Both the position numbers and the translations under genes were made by a program. Shown here piece after piece: positions 61,281 through 64,000 of a DNA stretch of 64,000 nucleotides (its first letter is position 1; every line of letters begins with the position of its first letter). Under the pieces are notes generated by a model. That model made no database searches, was not told where the DNA came from, and was given only the letters and a program-made list of their open reading frames with translations. This DNA comes from Azospirillum sp. TSH100 (GTDB taxonomy: Bacteria; Pseudomonadota; Alphaproteobacteria; Azospirillales; Azospirillaceae), in NCBI RefSeq assembly GCF_004923295.1, contig NZ_CP039637.1:1-64000 (forward strand). The letters are read 5' to 3'.

Positions 61281-61646
61281 TCCTGCTCCTGGCCCATTCC
61301 TGGCCATTCCTGGCATCGCACGTCCTTCGCCGGGAATTTTGCGGTGCGATCATAGACGATTTCCCAGCCCAGGCATACATCGTATCAAAAATGATTGGCC
61401 TCACGAACAAATATCGGTATACATAAGACACGAAATCGCATGCAAAAACGCCAAACCGCGATACAGGAGGAAACGATGCCCAGAAAGCGGATCTCCTCTG
61501 CCTGACCGGGGACCGCCGGAACGGCCGGCCGCCGTCCACGCCCGCATCGCCGCATCATCTTCGGCGCATCCGTTCCCGACCGACGCCCGCAATCCGATGC
61601 GTGCGGCGTTCCGGGACAATGCGCCCACCGGAAAGGCAATTGTCCC
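61281..61646. other. intergenic region between GntR gene and TRAP operon
   Basis: The 366 bp contain an AT-rich part (about 61335-61440) with two short dyads, ATAC-ATC-GTAT (61375-61385) and GTATAC (61417-61422), candidate GntR sites. The GC-rich remainder to the dctP start shows no supported gene. Confidence 0.45.
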
Positions 61647-62669
61647 ATGTCCGTCACCCGTCGCGCCGTGGTCGGCGCCGCGCTCGCCGCTCCCGCCATC
61701 ATCGCCACCTCCCGCCTCGGTTGGGCGGCGGACGCCAAGGTGCTGAAGATCTCGCACCAGTTCCCCGGCGGGACGCTGGAGGAAGGTGATTTCCGCGACC
61801 GCATCGTGCGCCGCTTCGCCGCCGAGGTGGAGAAGCGCACCGCCGGCACGCTGAAGTTCGAGATTTATCCGAACTCCTCGCTGATGAAGACGCTGGCCCA
61901 GTTCAGCGCGGTGCGCAAGGGTGCCCTCGACCTCTCGCTCTACCCGCTGCCCTATGCCGGCGGCGAGGTGCCGGAGACCAACCTGGGGCTGATGCCATGC
62001 CTCGTCACCAGTTACGAGCAGGGCCGCAAGTGGCGCACCGCCCCGATCGGCGAGGAGATGAGCCGCATCCTCGACCAGAAGGGGGTCAAGCTGCTGACCT
62101 GGATCTGGCAGGCCGGCGGCACCGCGTCGCGCGCCGGGGCGGTGATGAACCCCGACGACGTCAAGGGCATGAAGATCCGCGGCGGCAGCCGCGAGATGGA
62201 CATGATGCTGAAGGCCGCCGGGGCGGCGGTCAGCACGATCCCGTCGAACGAGCTTTACGCCGGCATGCAGACCGGCGCGGTGGACGCCGCCATCACCTCC
62301 TCCACCAGCCTGATCTCCTTCAAGCTGGAGGAGCTGTCGAAGCATCTGACGGTGCCCCGCGCCCACAGCTATTGGTTCATGATGGAACCGCTGATGATGT
62401 CGAAGACCATCTTCGACGGACTGACACCCGACCAGCGCAAGGTGATCGAGGACGTCGGGCTGGAGATGGAGGAGTTCGGCTACAAGGCCGCCCGCGAGGA
62501 TGACGAGCGGATCGCCGCCATCTACGGCAAGGCCGGGGTCGCCACCGCCGACATGACCGCAGAGGCGGTCGGCCGCTGGACCGCGATCGCCCGCGACACC
62601 GCCTGGAAGGATTTCTCCGAACGCGTCAAGGACGGCGCCCGTCTGCTGAAGCTGGCGGAGCAGGTCTGA
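61647..62669 (+). CDS. TRAP transporter substrate-binding protein (DctP family)
   Basis: Periplasmic binding protein of 340 residues with a twin-arginine-type signal (VTRRAVVGAALAAPAIIATS, ending WAADA). It shows DctP features: LKISHQFPGGTLEEGDFRDR, VEKRTAGTLKFEIYPNSSL, GMKIRGGSREMDMMLKAAGA with the ligand-binding Arg, and PSNELYAGMQTGAVDAA. It binds an organic anion, probably a carboxylate. It shares one base with the small permease gene. Confidence 0.92.
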   Translation: MSVTRRAVVGAALAAPAIIATSRLGWAADAKVLKISHQFPGGTLEEGDFRDRIVRRFAAEVEKRTAGTLKFEIYPNSSLMKTLAQFSAVRKGALDLSLYPLPYAGGEVPETNLGLMPCLVTSYEQGRKWRTAPIGEEMSRILDQKGVKLLTWIWQAGGTASRAGAVMNPDDVKGMKIRGGSREMDMMLKAAGAAVSTIPSNELYAGMQTGAVDAAITSSTSLISFKLEELSKHLTVPRAHSYWFMMEPLMMSKTIFDGLTPDQRKVIEDVGLEMEEFGYKAAREDDERIAAIYGKAGVATADMTAEAVGRWTAIARDTAWKDFSERVKDGARLLKLAEQV

Positions 62670-63229
62670 TGTCGACGGCGGAACGCAATCTGATCCTGGG
62701 ATCCGGGGCGGAGCCGGTCCTGCATTCCCCAGCGCTGCGGGCGGTCGGACGGCTGATGACCCTGATCAACCGTCTGGTGGTGATCGTCTGCGCTGTGGCG
62801 GTGGTCGCCGCCGGGCTGGTGCTGACGCACGAGGCGGTGGTGCGTTACGCGTTCCATCATCCCGCCGACTGGCAGGACGAGATGGCGGTGTTCCTGCTGG
62901 TCGGGGCGACCTTCATGTCGGCCGCCTGGGTGCAGGCCCGGCGCGGCCACGTCGCCATCGACGCGATTGCCGAACTGCTGCCGCCCGCGGCGGAGAAGGT
63001 CCGGCGCTTCCTGGCCGACGTCGCTTCCTTTGCGTTCTGCACCTTCTTTTCCTGGAAATCCTGGACCCTGTTCCATGAGGCGTGGGAGGACGGCACGGTG
63101 ACGCAATCCGCCTGGGCGCCGCCGCTGTGGATCCCCTATTCGCTGATGGCGGTCGGCATGTCGCTGCTTGCCGTCCAGCTTCTGCTGCAAATTCTCGACC
63201 GGCTGCTGCCGGATGGGGAGGCACGGTGA
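62669..63229 (+). CDS. TRAP transporter small permease (DctQ family)
   Basis: Membrane protein of 186 residues with four helices (about 33-56, 70-92, 112-132, 148-175). The DctQ pattern WQDEMAVFLLVGATFMSAAW with RRGHVAIDAI follows helix 2. It shares one base with the large permease gene. Confidence 0.92.
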   Translation: MSTAERNLILGSGAEPVLHSPALRAVGRLMTLINRLVVIVCAVAVVAAGLVLTHEAVVRYAFHHPADWQDEMAVFLLVGATFMSAAWVQARRGHVAIDAIAELLPPAAEKVRRFLADVASFAFCTFFSWKSWTLFHEAWEDGTVTQSAWAPPLWIPYSLMAVGMSLLAVQLLLQILDRLLPDGEAR

Positions 63230-64000
63230 TGGGTGCTCTCGAACTCGGCCTGCTCTATGGGGCGGCCACCTTCGGCGTGCTGTTCGCCGGCATTCCGATC
63301 GCCTTCGCGCTGGGGCTGGTGGCGACCTTGTTCATGATGGTGTTCATGCCGGCCGCCTCGCTCGACACCGTCGCCCAGAACGTCTACGAGGAGATGGCGA
63401 GCATCACCCTGCTGACCATCCCGCTGTTCATCCTGAAGGGGGCGGCGATCGGCAAGTCGCGGGCGGGCGCCGATCTCTATTCGGCCCTGCACGCCTGGCT
63501 GCACAAGGTGCCGGGCGGCCTCGGCGTCGCCAACGTCTTCGCCTGCGGCCTGTTCGCCGCGATGGCGGGGTCCAGCCCCGCCACCTGCTCGGCCATCGGC
63601 AGCGCCGGCATTCCCGAGATGCGGCGGCGCGGCTATTCCGGCGGATTCGCGGCCGGCATCATCGCGGCCGGCGGCACGCTCGGCATCCTGTTGCCGCCCT
63701 CGATCACCATGATCCTCTACGCGGTCGCCGCCGAGCAGTCGCTGGGCCGGCTGTTCCTCGCTGGGATCGGGCCGGGCGTGCTGCTGGTGGTGCTGTTCGC
63801 CGTCTACGCCGTGCTGCGCTTCCGCAAGGAGAAGGCGATGGCGCTGGCCGAGGGACGGCACGACTCCCCGCTGCTGGCGGAGGAGCATTTCACCACGCGG
63901 GAGAAGCTGTCCTCCCTGCCGCGGGTGCTGCCCTTCGTCGTGCTGCTGACCGGCGTCATGGTGGCGCTCTACGGCGGCTTCGCCACCCCGTCGGAGACCG
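63229..64000 (+). CDS. TRAP transporter large permease (DctM family), cut by window end
   Basis: The frame starting MGALELGLLYGAATFGVLFA runs open to the window edge (257 codons seen of about 430). It shows DctM features: FAGIPIAFALGLVA, LLTIPLFILKGAAIGKS, CGLFAAMAGSSPATCSAIGS and GGTLGILLPPSITMILYAV. Third TRAP gene, forming with DctP and DctQ a sodium-driven importer. Confidence 0.92.
   Translation, partial: MGALELGLLYGAATFGVLFAGIPIAFALGLVATLFMMVFMPAASLDTVAQNVYEEMASITLLTIPLFILKGAAIGKSRAGADLYSALHAWLHKVPGGLGVANVFACGLFAAMAGSSPATCSAIGSAGIPEMRRRGYSGGFAAGIIAAGGTLGILLPPSITMILYAVAAEQSLGRLFLAGIGPGVLLVVLFAVYAVLRFRKEKAMALAEGRHDSPLLAEEHFTTREKLSSLPRVLPFVVLLTGVMVALYGGFATPSET

Overview
The window is very GC-rich, gene-dense DNA with alphaproteobacterial gene content: a clade I nos cluster with a Tat-exported NosZ, nap genes, UbiT/U/V, NitT/TauT and TRAP transporters, GntR/FCD regulators and a DevBCA-type exporter. 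Azospirillum or a close Rhodospirillales relative fits best (inference). A parA/parB pair whose ParA carries an N-terminal helix-turn-helix suggests a megaplasmid or chromid rather than the main chromosome. No rRNA, tRNA or CRISPR array was seen.

Layout. 1-2254: end of a two-component NitT/TauT ABC importer. 2209-3951: LysR regulator divergent from a peroxiredoxin-like gene. 4005-8270: a tightly coupled bufferin-type operon (small Cys-rich precursor, MNIO maturase BufB, partner BufC, DoxX) whose last ATGA overlap leads into a chemoreceptor; a GGDEF-EAL protein with the same sensor domain follows to 10945. 10958-18687 (minus): MATE exporter, sensor kinase, response regulator, outer-membrane factor, membrane-fusion protein, ABC ATPase and permease. 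19127-22218: LodA-like cysteine tryptophylquinone oxidase, here with a Tat signal, and its flavoprotein partner LodB. 22456-24391: parA, parB and a pair of 15-bp palindromes that may be parS.

24404-37228 is a denitrification block. A nap operon (minus; napEFDABC) has its catalytic gene napA broken by a deletion of about 1.7 kb. A divergent and apparently complete nos operon (nosR Z D F Y L X plus a tatA-like gene) follows. Two FNR/NnrR-like boxes lie between them. 37240-40744 is a zinc-uptake operon (DUF1826, a 48-residue membrane micro-ORF, znuC, znuB, znuA) behind a Zur-like box. 40961-43624 is ubiT-ubiU-ubiV for oxygen-independent ubiquinone synthesis, again behind an FNR/NnrR-like box, which fits anaerobic respiration. 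GC-rich palindromes of one family sit at several 3' ends here.

43854-64000 is a catabolic region: three GntR/FCD regulators, a NitT/TauT ABC importer, a PotABCD-type ABC importer, a TRAP transporter and an MFS protein, with an amidohydrolase, an Asp/Glu-racemase-fold enzyme, a D-hydantoinase/dihydropyrimidinase, two amidase-signature enzymes and an atypical HIU-hydrolase-like protein. The enzyme set suggests uptake and ring opening of cyclic amides or ureides; the substrate is unknown. A decayed IS6-family end lies at 60402-60523.
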